Positions 8,633 through 16,352 of a stretch of 36,702 bases of DNA are shown here, in pieces. The DNA is from Candidatus Galligastranaerophilus faecipullorum. GTDB lineage: Bacteria; Cyanobacteriota; Vampirovibrionia; Gastranaerophilales; Gastranaerophilaceae. A program made the translations under genes and the position numbers. The notes below the pieces were generated by a model, which saw only the letters and a program-made list of their open reading frames with translations, made no database searches and had not been told where the DNA came from. The number at the start of each line of letters is the position of its first letter. The first letter of the stretch is position 1. The stretch lies in the NCBI GenBank assembly GCA_018713115.1, contig DVFS01000053.1, positions 1 through 36,702 of the forward strand, given 5' to 3'.

Positions 8633-9547
8633 TTGCACGGGGTTAAAAAATTGATTCAGCTAAATCTGGATTTAAATTACCTTTCGCAATACTTTGAGAT
8701 AAGTACCCGAAGATTAAACGAGTATGCTTCAAAAAGTATTGAAGAGGTCATGGAGCTTGAAGAACAGCAGGGTAATTCCGCCGCTGCTCTCATTTCTTCC
8801 GCCATGCAAAATCCCCAGAAACTTGCTAAACTTTTGCAGCTGATGGATCCTAAAAACAGGTTTTTGATTATAAGAAATCTGTCCGAAAATGACCTTGCAA
8901 AGCTGATTCCCTATCTTGAGCAGGATGATTTGCTCTGGGGTTTAAGATATTTTAGGGTGGATAAAATTATAGAAATGCTCAATAAACTCCCGACCGAAGA
9001 GCTTTTATCGGTTGTTATGCAAAACTTTACGCTAAAAGAAATTTTTGAACTTATGCCGACACAGGAGATGAACAAGTTTCTTGAAAATGACGAAGTTGAG
9101 CGCAGGGATGTTATGAAATATTTTGAATCTCTTGACCCGTCGGAGCTGGAAGAAATTCTTGTCGAGCAGTTCGGTCCGCAGATAAAAGAAAAAAATCAGG
9201 AAGAGCAGCTGAAATTTCTTGAAGCAATGAAGGATGATGACTTTACAAAAATGCTTCAAAGAATGAAAAGAAAAGATAAGGTTAACCTTATGGTAAGCCT
9301 TTGCAAAGAAAAACCCCAGCTTATGGAGCAAATTAACCCCGAGGACATAACCCGCCCCATGCGCACAATGGAAAAACATGACATTTTAAAATCCATGGAA
9401 GTACTCGACCCCGAGTTTTTAATCCCGATGGTGGAAGAGCTGCCGCCTGATTTGCTGCAGGTGGTTGCAACCCAAATCGACCCTATTGTTTTTGCGCAGG
9501 TGCTGATTGACGAGTTCCCGGATGTTTTGTCAAAAATAGCGCTTTAG
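8633..9547 (+). CDS. Helical-repeat protein, MgtE-N/FliG-like, function unknown
   Basis: A 304-residue (286 if the second TTG at 8651 is used) soluble, acidic, almost wholly helical protein. Short helical repeats end in phrases such as MDPKNRFLIIRNLSENDLA, LNKLPTEELLSVV, LDPSELEEIL and LPPDLLQVVATQIDP, reminiscent of the cytoplasmic N-domain of MgtE magnesium transporters and of FliG-type superhelices. There is no transmembrane segment and no CBS domain, so it is not a transporter. No ATG fits: both candidate starts are TTG and neither has a strong Shine-Dalgarno sequence; TATAAT at 8591-8596 is a likely -10. It overlaps the convergent LptF/G-type gene by 4 bases. A flagellar or scaffold role is possible, but this is a guess. 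Confidence 0.65.
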   Translation: MHGVKKLIQLNLDLNYLSQYFEISTRRLNEYASKSIEEVMELEEQQGNSAAALISSAMQNPQKLAKLLQLMDPKNRFLIIRNLSENDLAKLIPYLEQDDLLWGLRYFRVDKIIEMLNKLPTEELLSVVMQNFTLKEIFELMPTQEMNKFLENDEVERRDVMKYFESLDPSELEEILVEQFGPQIKEKNQEEQLKFLEAMKDDDFTKMLQRMKRKDKVNLMVSLCKEKPQLMEQINPEDITRPMRTMEKHDILKSMEVLDPEFLIPMVEELPPDLLQVVATQIDPIVFAQVLIDEFPDVLSKIAL

Positions 9548-10719
9548 GATATGGTGTAGGCTTTTTTGTAATATAAATACGAGCCTATAATAAATATAGA
9601 AATAACCGGAAGCCATGCTGCCATAAAAGGCGATATGGCTTTTGTTTCGCCTAAATTAAGCGAAAAGGCGCGAATTAAATAGTAAACAAAAATTATAATA
9701 ACGCTAAAGAGGAACCCCCTGTTGTATCTGACTCTCGGGGGTGTGATTGCAAGCGGAATACCCACTATTGTAAGTGCAAGTGTTGTAACAGGCAGCGCGA
9801 GTTTATCGTATAGATCAACCTGATATTTAACTTTCAGCTTTTCGACAAATTCTTTATCGAGTTTGTTTTTGTTTATGTATTTTAAAAGTTTAAAGAAGTT
9901 ATACTGGCTTGCGGTTTCTTTAACAAGCCCGTCTGCGTTTTCGATGCCGAAACTTACCGTTGAGTCGTCAAAAAGACTTGTGTTAAAGACTTTTCCGCTT
10001 CTTGAAATTGTATAAATAACCCCGCCGTTAAATATCCAGCCTAAAGCCCCTGTTCTGCCCGCTTTTGCCTGTACTATTTGAATGGCGTCTTTATCCGACA
10101 GGTCGACAAGGGTTATGTTGTTAAGCGTTTTATCCTGGCATTTTTCAATGTAGATAAGTCTTTTCAGCACCCCGTCTTTGCCCGAGTCTTTCATGGTAAA
10201 GTTCATTCTGCCCTCGGGCACGTGTTTTTTCTGCAGCGAGTATATGGCAAGGTGTTTTGAAGTCATACTTGTTGTAGGTACTATAACTTCACTTATAAAG
10301 AAACTTACCAGAGTCATTACTATTGCAAAAACAAAAATAGGCTTTGATATTCTTGAAATACTTATACCGCAGGCTTTAAGCACGGTAATTTCAGAGTTCA
10401 GACTGAGTCTGTTTATTGTCATAACGGTTGCAAAAAGGGTTGAGATAGGTATTGTCATAACAAACACCTGCGGCAGGTTCAGAATAATCATCATAAGCGC
10501 TATGTTAAAGGGTATGCCGTAGAGGGTTATTTGTTTTATAAGCTGTGTAAATGTCTCCGAGGCGAAAATGATGGAAGTAAAGATGATAACGCCCATCAAA
10601 AACACTTCAAGAAGCTGCTTTAAGATATATTTATCAAGAAGCGGAAGTTCTTTGTATTTTTTATAGATAAAAGTCTTAATCAGACCCGGGATTGAACTTA
10701 TTTTTGCCTTTTTTGTCAT
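9544..10719 (-). CDS. LptF/LptG-family lipopolysaccharide export permease (YjgP/YjgQ)
   Basis: A 391-residue inner-membrane permease subunit of the Lpt machine, which with the ATPase LptB extracts lipopolysaccharide and feeds it to the periplasmic bridge. The first helix follows LLDKYILKQLLEVF (27-40), the typical family N-terminus; helices 2 and 3 follow within the first 130 residues; then comes a periplasmic beta-rich domain (about 150-290) and three C-terminal helices beginning near KLALPVTTLALTIVGIPLA. It cannot be assigned to F or G from sequence alone, so no symbol is given. Its ATG lies 44 bases inside the end of tyrA, so the two are co-transcribed. It indicates an outer membrane. Confidence 0.9.
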   Translation of the reverse strand: MTKKAKISSIPGLIKTFIYKKYKELPLLDKYILKQLLEVFLMGVIIFTSIIFASETFTQLIKQITLYGIPFNIALMMIILNLPQVFVMTIPISTLFATVMTINRLSLNSEITVLKACGISISRISKPIFVFAIVMTLVSFFISEVIVPTTSMTSKHLAIYSLQKKHVPEGRMNFTMKDSGKDGVLKRLIYIEKCQDKTLNNITLVDLSDKDAIQIVQAKAGRTGALGWIFNGGVIYTISRSGKVFNTSLFDDSTVSFGIENADGLVKETASQYNFFKLLKYINKNKLDKEFVEKLKVKYQVDLYDKLALPVTTLALTIVGIPLAITPPRVRYNRGFLFSVIIIFVYYLIRAFSLNLGETKAISPFMAAWLPVISIFIIGSYLYYKKAYTIS

Positions 10720-11479
10720 ACATCAGTGCTCTTTTTTTGCTTATGTTTTTAAGCACTTCTATTCTCTCATCATCGTTAAGGTTTTTCAAGTAAGTCAGAG
10801 ATTTAATGAACAAATCTAAACTTTTATCTATATTTTTTTTGTTGAGTTTCAACATATCATAAGCAAGGGTTTCATTTGTCATGCTAAGGCGTGTCATATC
10901 TCTAAAACCGCTTGCGGCGATGGTTTTTGCTTCGTCTGAACGCACCGAGTCAAAAAGTGCAAAAGCAATCAACATCGGGGCATGTGAAATCTGTGCCGCG
11001 GCAATGTCATGGGTTTTTGCATCCATTAAGACAGGCTGTGCACCCATAAATTTTATTATTTCTTCTAAAATTGCGTTGTGTTTTGTGATTACCCATTTTG
11101 CCCCGTGGAACAAATCATCTTTTGAAGCGTCAAAGCCTGATTCTTCCGTGCCTGCCATCGGGTGTGTGCCTATGTAGTTAAATTTGTAGCCGCCATCTAA
11201 AAAGCCCTTAAGGGAGCATACATCGCATACGATACACTTTGGCGAAACTATTCCCTCAAGCCTTTTTAGGACATTTTTTGTTTCATTCATCGGCGAACAT
11301 ACAAAAACAACATCTGCACCCCTGACATCTTCAATCATATCCGAAGCATAGGGAGTGTAGCTTTTTGCCTTGTCATAACTTGATTTTGAAATCGCGGCAA
11401 CTTCCCAATCACTCTGACTCAGTGATTTTAAAATCGATCCGCCTATCAACCCTAAACCTATAACAGCGATTTTTAACAT
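10676..11479 (-). CDS. tyrA: Prephenate/arogenate dehydrogenase
   Basis: A 267-residue NAD(P)-dependent enzyme for oxidative decarboxylation in tyrosine synthesis. It has the Rossmann motif GLGLIGGS (8-15), VVFVCSPM, the substrate-binding YIGTHPMAGTEESGFDAS near residue 100, and the helical dimerisation domain with HDIAAAQISHAPMLIAFAL and SGFRDMTRLSMT. No ACT or chorismate mutase domain is fused. Whether prephenate or arogenate is preferred is not visible. First gene of a unit with the LptF/G-type permease gene, overlapping it by 44 bases. It has no Shine-Dalgarno sequence and a -10 exactly 6 bases before the ATG. Confidence 0.92.
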   Translation of the reverse strand: MLKIAVIGLGLIGGSILKSLSQSDWEVAAISKSSYDKAKSYTPYASDMIEDVRGADVVFVCSPMNETKNVLKRLEGIVSPKCIVCDVCSLKGFLDGGYKFNYIGTHPMAGTEESGFDASKDDLFHGAKWVITKHNAILEEIIKFMGAQPVLMDAKTHDIAAAQISHAPMLIAFALFDSVRSDEAKTIAASGFRDMTRLSMTNETLAYDMLKLNKKNIDKSLDLFIKSLTYLKNLNDDERIEVLKNISKKRALMYDKKGKNKFNPGSD

Positions 11480-11485
11480 AATAAT

Positions 11486-11519
11486 ATTATAGTATAAAAT
11501 TCGATGTTTGTATTATAAT
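11486..11519. promoter_or_regulatory. Divergent overlapping promoters: tyrA (-) and small-subunit gene (+)
   Basis: On the minus strand TATAAT (11491-11486) ends 6 bases before the tyrA ATG, with a poor -35 (AATACA, 11514-11509) after a 17-base spacer. On the plus strand TATAAT (11514-11519) precedes a leader of about 35 bases with a good GGAGG site for the gene at 11558. The tyrA -35 and the plus-strand -10 share a base, so the two promoters may exclude each other. Confidence 0.5.
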
Positions 11520-11557
11520 AGTTAAGAAAATTGAAGTATTTTTTGGAGGTAAAAATA

Positions 11558-12073
11558 ATGGGCAATATCGGGGAAGTAAAAAAAGGACGCGCTTTTAAGT
11601 TCGGCGATAATATCTCAACAGACCACATTGCACCGGGCAGGCTTTTTCACCTGAGAAGCAACCTTGAAGAGTTTTCAAAACATGTGCTTGAGGATGCTGA
11701 CCCTGAATTTGCTTCCAAAATGCAAAAGGGCGACTTTGTTGTTGCAGGCAGCAACTTCGGTCTGGGTTCATCCAGAGAACATGCTCCGCAGATTATAAAA
11801 ATTGCGGGCGTAGGTGCGGTAATTGCAAAAAGTTTTGCAAGAATTTTCTACAGAAATGCAATAAACATAGGGCTTCTTGCTATCGAGTGCAATACCGATA
11901 ATATTGATGCCGGAGATGAACTTGAGCTTGACGCAAAAGGCGGTGTTTTAAAGAACCTTACAAAAGGCGAAACAATTAAAATTACCCCTCTGCCCGATGT
12001 TATGATAAAACTGTTAAACGACGGCGGACTTATTGAGCACTTAAAAAAACACGGAGATTTTGACCTTGTATAA
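11558..12073 (+). CDS. Aconitase/isopropylmalate isomerase-family small subunit (LeuD-like swivel domain)
   Basis: A 171-residue swivel-domain subunit that pairs with a [4Fe-4S] large subunit to isomerise a hydroxy-acid such as isopropylmalate, citrate, homocitrate or dimethylmalate. The ATG at 11558 is chosen because GGAGG lies 8 bases upstream. It shows GRAFKFGDNISTDHIAPG (10-27) and the conserved GSNFGLGSSREHAP (64-77). The TDHIAPG segment is closer to aconitase wording (TDHISP) than to the YLRT loop usual in LeuD. The downstream partner resembles isocitrate dehydrogenase, so a split-aconitase role is possible (inference). No large-subunit gene is in the window. Confidence 0.8.
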   Translation: MGNIGEVKKGRAFKFGDNISTDHIAPGRLFHLRSNLEEFSKHVLEDADPEFASKMQKGDFVVAGSNFGLGSSREHAPQIIKIAGVGAVIAKSFARIFYRNAINIGLLAIECNTDNIDAGDELELDAKGGVLKNLTKGETIKITPLPDVMIKLLNDGGLIEHLKKHGDFDLV

Positions 12074-13064
12074 TGTAACTTTAATAAACGGGGATGGTAT
12101 CGGTCCCGAGATATCCGATGCGGTAGTGAAAATTCTTGACGCTGCAGGTTTAAAAATTAACTGGGATTTACAAACCGCGGGTGCCGATGTAGCCGAAAAA
12201 GAAGGTGCGCCTCTGCCCGGGCGGGTGCTTGATTCTATAAGAAAAAATAAAGTTGCACTTAAGGCGCCTGTCACAACCCCTATAGGCAAGGGCTTCCGCT
12301 CGGTAAACGTGCAGTTAAGACGCGAACTTGACCTGTTTGCAAACCTGCGCCCTTCAAAAAATCTGCCCGGGGTAAAAACGCCCTTTAATAACGTTGACCT
12401 TGTTGTGGTGCGTGAAAATACCGAAGACTTATATGCGGGCATAGAAAATAAAATCAGCGATGACAGGGTTGAAGGCATAAAACTCATTACTCGCGAAGGC
12501 TCGACAAGGATTTGCAGATGGGCATTTGATTATGCCGTTAAAAATAACAGAAGTGAAGTCTGCGCGGTTACAAAAGCGAATATCTGCAAACTCTCTGACG
12601 GTCTGTTTTTAGATTGTTTCAGAGAAGTTTCAAAGGAATATCCCGATATTGCACCCAGGGAAATTCTTGTGGACAATCTCTGCATGCAGCTTGTGCAGAA
12701 CCCTTCGCAGTTTGATGTGCTTGTACTGCCTAATCTTTACGGGGATATTGTTTCAGATTTGTGCGCAGGTTTAATAGGCGGTCTGGGTGTGGCTCAGGGT
12801 GCAAATATAGGGCTTGACTGTGCGGTTTTTGAACCCGTACATGGAAGCGCGCCCGACATTAAAGGCAAAAATATCGCCAATCCTACAGCGCTTCTTTTAA
12901 GTGCAATTGAGATGACAAAACATTTAGGCGAGTTTGAAATTGCAAAAAAACTTGAAGATGCCCTGTTTAAGACACTTCGTGACGGCAGAGCATTGACTAA
13001 AGATTTGGGCGGAAATGCTAAAACTACCGAATTTAGGGATGAAATAATTAAAAATCTCGGATAA
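12066..13064 (+). CDS. Isocitrate/isopropylmalate dehydrogenase family, probably NAD-isocitrate dehydrogenase
   Basis: A 332-residue beta-decarboxylating dehydrogenase. The start is probably TTG at 12066, since GGAG at 12053-12056 is 9 bases away; a second TTG at 12060 would be only 3 bases from that site. It overlaps the previous gene. Seen: LINGDGIGPEI, LKAPVTTPIGKGFRSVNVQLRREL in two adjoining pieces, RENTEDLYAGIE, the catalytic lysine region VTKANICK, LPNLYGDIVSDLCAGLIGG, and EPVHGSAPDIKGKNIANP. The Ser-x-Asn-x-x-Leu-Arg pattern (Ser79) is typical of isocitrate and homoisocitrate enzymes, whereas LeuB carries a different segment there. Most likely it makes 2-oxoglutarate for glutamate; homoisocitrate remains possible. 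Confidence 0.8.
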   Translation: MYNVTLINGDGIGPEISDAVVKILDAAGLKINWDLQTAGADVAEKEGAPLPGRVLDSIRKNKVALKAPVTTPIGKGFRSVNVQLRRELDLFANLRPSKNLPGVKTPFNNVDLVVVRENTEDLYAGIENKISDDRVEGIKLITREGSTRICRWAFDYAVKNNRSEVCAVTKANICKLSDGLFLDCFREVSKEYPDIAPREILVDNLCMQLVQNPSQFDVLVLPNLYGDIVSDLCAGLIGGLGVAQGANIGLDCAVFEPVHGSAPDIKGKNIANPTALLLSAIEMTKHLGEFEIAKKLEDALFKTLRDGRALTKDLGGNAKTTEFRDEIIKNLG

Positions 13065-13073
13065 AAGTATATT

Positions 13074-13445
13074 ATGAAGTTAGAAAATCTGGGTCTTGGC
13101 ATAGATGTCGAAAATGTAGAGCGTTTTAAAAAATATGCCGACAAAAACAACCCTTTTATAAGTAAAATTTTTACAAAAAAAGAAATAGAATACTCTTATG
13201 CTTCAAAGAATTTTGCCCAGCACCTCTGTGCGCGTTATTGTGCCAAGGAAGCCTGTGTGAAAGCGCTTTATTCTCTCGGTGTGGACGGATATTTCTGCCG
13301 CGATTTTGAAGTCGAAAACCTCTCCTCGGGTGCCCCGAGAATTAACCTTATAGGACCTAAAAGAGGCGATAATCTTGCTTTTAAAGTATCTCTTTCACAC
13401 ACTGATACATTTGCCGCTGCCACGGTAATTGCGGTTATTAACTAA
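13074..13445 (+). CDS. acpS: Holo-[acyl-carrier-protein] synthase
   Basis: A 123-residue phosphopantetheinyl transferase that attaches the 4'-phosphopantetheine arm of CoA to acyl carrier protein. It has the family start GLGIDVENVERF (7-18, metal ligand Asp11), FTKKEIEY (33-40), the CAKEACVKAL block (56-65, metal ligand Glu59), and the C-terminal VSLSHTDTFAAATVIA. Length is normal. It begins 9 bases after the dehydrogenase stop codon and has no obvious Shine-Dalgarno sequence, so it probably depends on read-through from the upstream genes. Confidence 0.93.
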   Translation: MKLENLGLGIDVENVERFKKYADKNNPFISKIFTKKEIEYSYASKNFAQHLCARYCAKEACVKALYSLGVDGYFCRDFEVENLSSGAPRINLIGPKRGDNLAFKVSLSHTDTFAAATVIAVIN

Positions 13446-13455
13446 ATATATACTT

Positions 13456-13535
13456 TTGTAATTTTTTATAAAGTTGTGTAAAATTTTTCATAAAACATGA
13501 TGAGATTGGCTTAAAAAAGCGTTAAACTCATCATG
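13456..13535 (+). promoter_or_regulatory. Promoter and hairpin leader of the gene at 13538
   Basis: TTGTAA (13456-13461), 17 bases and TAAAAT (13479-13484) form a plausible promoter. The leader contains a perfect 9-base inverted repeat, CATGATGAG (13496-13504) and CTCATCATG (13527-13535), with a nested GCTT/AAGC pair in its loop. The right arm ends 2 bases before the ATG at 13538, where a ribosome-binding site would be expected, and no Shine-Dalgarno sequence is seen. Confidence 0.5.
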
Positions 13536-13537
13536 CT

Positions 13538-13747
13538 ATGAATATTGTAAAAGTACTCGATGACTATTCCAAAACGGAAGAACAGAGAGAACTGGTTGAG
13601 TATTTGAAAGGAATTCTGCCTTCGACTGTTTGTTATGAACCCATTAAAAATAAAGAATTTTTAAGAAAATACATGACCCCTCTCAATGACTTTGTAATCT
13701 ACACGACGGCAATTCCCGGTGCGGATGCGCGGCGTGTGCTGAGATAA
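13538..13747 (+). CDS. Small protein of unknown function
   Basis: A 69-residue soluble protein that I do not recognise. It starts MNIVKVLDDYSKTEEQRELVEYLKG in two helical stretches and ends GADARRVLR; there is one cysteine and no signal peptide or membrane segment. That it is real is supported by its own promoter-like sequence, the structured leader, and a strong terminator (13751-13780) four bases after the stop codon. Confidence 0.6.
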   Translation: MNIVKVLDDYSKTEEQRELVEYLKGILPSTVCYEPIKNKEFLRKYMTPLNDFVIYTTAIPGADARRVLR

Positions 13748-13750
13748 TTT

Positions 13751-13780
13751 AAAACCCGCCCTGATTAAGGCGGGTTTTTT
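13751..13780 (+). terminator. Rho-independent terminator, probably bidirectional
   Basis: AAAACCCGCC (13751-13760) pairs perfectly with GGCGGGTTTT (13769-13778) and is followed by a T tract on the plus strand. It lies between convergent genes; the minus strand also shows AAAACCCGCC...GGCGGGTTTT followed by AAATTA, so it may also serve the GlgA-like gene. Confidence 0.9.
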
Positions 13781-13785
13781 ATTTT

Positions 13786-16197
13786 TTAATCTGATACCTT
13801 TATTTTCATTTTGTCCATATAGTTTTGAATTGCGCCTTTGTCCCAGCTTACATCTGTTTTTAGGGCATTTATATCCATTTTAAGGGATTCTTCACGGCTC
13901 AGTGAAATATCTTTTTTCATTGCGGCTGCAAGTTTGTCAGAGTTTCTCTCTTTTCTTGCGCCTCTGTCCCAATCGGGCGAAATGCACATAAACTCATAGT
14001 CTTTAACCGTTATCGCATTTGCCTTGTCCGCGCCGTAATCATCATAGGCATATATTTTTCTTGAAATTTCTCCGTCCGATTTCATACCGCCTACTTCCGT
14101 TGCAATAACGTGAGAACCTGCGTAAAGTCCTTTAAGTTCGGATATTCCGTAAGGCTCAAAGTCAGAGGGCATGCAGTTTCTTGTTGTCATATTCATTAAA
14201 AGAAGCCCCGAGTTTGAGATGCGGTTTTGTGTAAATAAAATTCTTTTGCCGTATTCGCCGAGGTCGTCTTTTTTTGCCTGAATATAGTTTGCAAGGTTTT
14301 TGTCGCCTCCGCCGGATATTACCAGTACGGGCATGTTGGTGTCGTTTTTGTCATAAGTTTTGACAAGTTTTGAATAAGCGTCAATCATTGTGTCAAAACC
14401 TTTCTGGCTGTCAAGGCGGCTTGCCATGGTGAATATAGGGGTTGATGATGTTATATTTTCGATATCTATTCCATACATTCCTTCATAGAAGTCCGGTGCT
14501 TTTGTGCCGTGGATAAGCGGTGTGGGCATGGAGTTATTTTTTGCGGCATCTTTAAGCAGTGCTTCAAAAAGCCTTTTGTTGTATGTTTTCTTCCTTGCAA
14601 ATGCACTCGGATTGATTGAGTCGATGTCATCGTCATAGTTTTCAAGATAAGGCTGTACGTTTACTTTTTTGCCCAGTATTTCTTCAAGCCTCAGCCCGAG
14701 ATCGGCATTTACTCTTTTTATGTTTTCTCTTGTTGCGGCAAGCGGTTTTTTGTCTACGCCGTTAGGGTAAACATCAAGCGAACCTTTTGCGTCCTTGATT
14801 TTTATAATTGTATCAAGTTTTGAAGATATGCCCTGATTTGCAAGCTCATACCTGTATCCTTCCGAAACGGGACCTATGCTTGTAGACAGCACTGTTGCGG
14901 CGTGGGCGGGATTTAAGACATCCTGATAAAAACCTATTCTCTGTGACGGTGTGCCAAAGAGCATAAACTGTCTTTTTCCGACATCTGCTATACAGCTGTT
15001 TTGCACTATATCTCTTGCAAAATCATTATAGAGGGTATTAAAATAACCTTCCATCACGCCCTTGTCCCAGCTTTGACCCTGATATCCGTCGCCTAAATTG
15101 TGCACCACAACGGCAGTATTGTCGGCAAGCTTTCTTAAATAATCGGTTGTTGATTTTCTTCTTGAGTGAATTGAATCTTCAGCGCGGGAGTACAGGCGCA
15201 TTTTGCACAAAAGTCCCGCCGACTGCCAGGCTTCATGTGCAATAAGTTTGTCCGGCGCTTTAAGTTCACTCCCGTCGGGAAGTTTTACTTCGCCGTCTTT
15301 TGCTCTGGCAAGAAGTTCATAGGTCATGTTGTTGAACTGTGCCATGCGTACTCTTTCCGGGCTGTGGGGCAAATCCTGATATACCATTGGAGTATTTGTA
15401 TCACCGAAGTTGAACATATCATCATCGTACAGAAAAAGAGTTTTTTGTCTGTTTGGACCGAATTCTCCATAGTAGACGCTGAATTTATCCATTCTGCCGC
15501 CTGTTTTTAATTCACCCTCGTACACTTTTTCAACAGCTGTTTTATTGCCCGGGGTTACATAATAAAGAGTGCCGTCCGGTGCTTTTTCCAGATAGTTTAC
15601 AGGTTTTGAGTTTACACTCATATTGAACATAGGTGAAATTGCAATTGTGTTAACTCCAGCTTTGTTGAGCGCTTCGGGTGCTTCGCGCGCGATATCGGTT
15701 TGTCCGCCCACCGGGTTTGTGTATTCATAGCTTATTGACCATACATCGGGATTTACAACTTCATCGGGTTTTGTTTCGCCGTTTAAAACGCGTGCTATAT
15801 CTCTTGTCATCATACCCTTTGCGCTGGAGGGGAGTTTCAGGTCATCCTGTAAATCAAGGTAAAGCCCGCCCCATATGCTCAAAGGATGATTGGGAAATTC
15901 AACGGGAACGGGGATGTTGCGTGCGGCTTCAAGAGCTTTGTATTCCAGTTCGTCAAGCTCGTTTTGAGGGTATCCTTTGGCGGAAATTGCCTGAAGCTCT
16001 TGCAGCATTTCTCTGGTTTTGGAGTTTATGGTTGCACTGTACAGCAAAAGCGCATCTGCCGAAGTCAGAATATTTCTTTCTTTTTGCGCACTGTAGCTGT
16101 TAATACCGCTGTCCTTGTTTTTTGACTTTGTGCCAAATTGCACGTCATTAAAGCGCGGAGCAGCTTTACCGTAAGTGCAGGAATTTACTCTTAACAT
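13786..16197 (-). CDS. GlgA/starch-synthase-like GT-B glycosyltransferase, long variant
   Basis: An 803-residue protein, much longer than ordinary glycogen synthase (about 480). Residues 1-35 carry the tag DVQFGTK (18-24) in a low-complexity leader. The GT-B N-domain includes SYEYTNPVGGQTDIAREAPE and HEAWQSAGLL; the C-domain has ASRLDSQKGFDTMIDAY, VISGGGDKN, and PSDFEPYGISELKGLYAG followed by TEVGG, matching the GT5 nucleotide-sugar site. At the K-V-G-G position of GlgA, where Lys contacts ADP-glucose, this protein has P-V-G-G. The role is probably alpha-glucan synthesis, but donor and product are uncertain. GAGGG lies 7 bases before the ATG. No other glycogen genes are nearby. Confidence 0.8.
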   Translation of the reverse strand: MLRVNSCTYGKAAPRFNDVQFGTKSKNKDSGINSYSAQKERNILTSADALLLYSATINSKTREMLQELQAISAKGYPQNELDELEYKALEAARNIPVPVEFPNHPLSIWGGLYLDLQDDLKLPSSAKGMMTRDIARVLNGETKPDEVVNPDVWSISYEYTNPVGGQTDIAREAPEALNKAGVNTIAISPMFNMSVNSKPVNYLEKAPDGTLYYVTPGNKTAVEKVYEGELKTGGRMDKFSVYYGEFGPNRQKTLFLYDDDMFNFGDTNTPMVYQDLPHSPERVRMAQFNNMTYELLARAKDGEVKLPDGSELKAPDKLIAHEAWQSAGLLCKMRLYSRAEDSIHSRRKSTTDYLRKLADNTAVVVHNLGDGYQGQSWDKGVMEGYFNTLYNDFARDIVQNSCIADVGKRQFMLFGTPSQRIGFYQDVLNPAHAATVLSTSIGPVSEGYRYELANQGISSKLDTIIKIKDAKGSLDVYPNGVDKKPLAATRENIKRVNADLGLRLEEILGKKVNVQPYLENYDDDIDSINPSAFARKKTYNKRLFEALLKDAAKNNSMPTPLIHGTKAPDFYEGMYGIDIENITSSTPIFTMASRLDSQKGFDTMIDAYSKLVKTYDKNDTNMPVLVISGGGDKNLANYIQAKKDDLGEYGKRILFTQNRISNSGLLLMNMTTRNCMPSDFEPYGISELKGLYAGSHVIATEVGGMKSDGEISRKIYAYDDYGADKANAITVKDYEFMCISPDWDRGARKERNSDKLAAAMKKDISLSREESLKMDINALKTDVSWDKGAIQNYMDKMKIKVSD

Positions 16198-16316
16198 ATA
16201 TTACCCTCATTTTCGTATAAACTAACAACACTTGTTTATTTAACATACCTGAAAAATTTTTTTTGCGCTTTCTTCGAAAGTTTTTATATTAAAAAATGTA
16301 AACAACAAGCCTTTGT

Positions 16317-16346
16317 TCGACAAACACGTATAAATTGTTGTAAAAT
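16317..16346 (+). promoter_or_regulatory. fliN promoter, predicted leaderless
   Basis: TCGACA (16317-16322), an 18-base spacer and TAAAAT (16341-16346) are followed by exactly 6 bases and the fliN ATG at 16353. No Shine-Dalgarno sequence is present. Confidence 0.5.
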
Positions 16347-16352
16347 ATTTTT

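Noticed and set aside
8620-8646. Tiny ORF (MTAKLARG) overlapping the start of the gene at 8633
   Set aside because: Eight codons only, no ribosome-binding site; could be chance in the leader.
11558-13064. leuD-leuB operon
   Set aside because: The TDHIAPG and Ser-x-Asn-x-x-Leu-Arg patterns fit aconitase and isocitrate dehydrogenase better, and no leuC or leuA is adjacent. Kept only as an alternative.
16268-16280. CTTTC-TTC-GAAAG hairpin followed by T residues in a divergent gap
   Set aside because: It looks like a terminator but no gene on that strand precedes it. The stem is short, so it was not listed as a feature.
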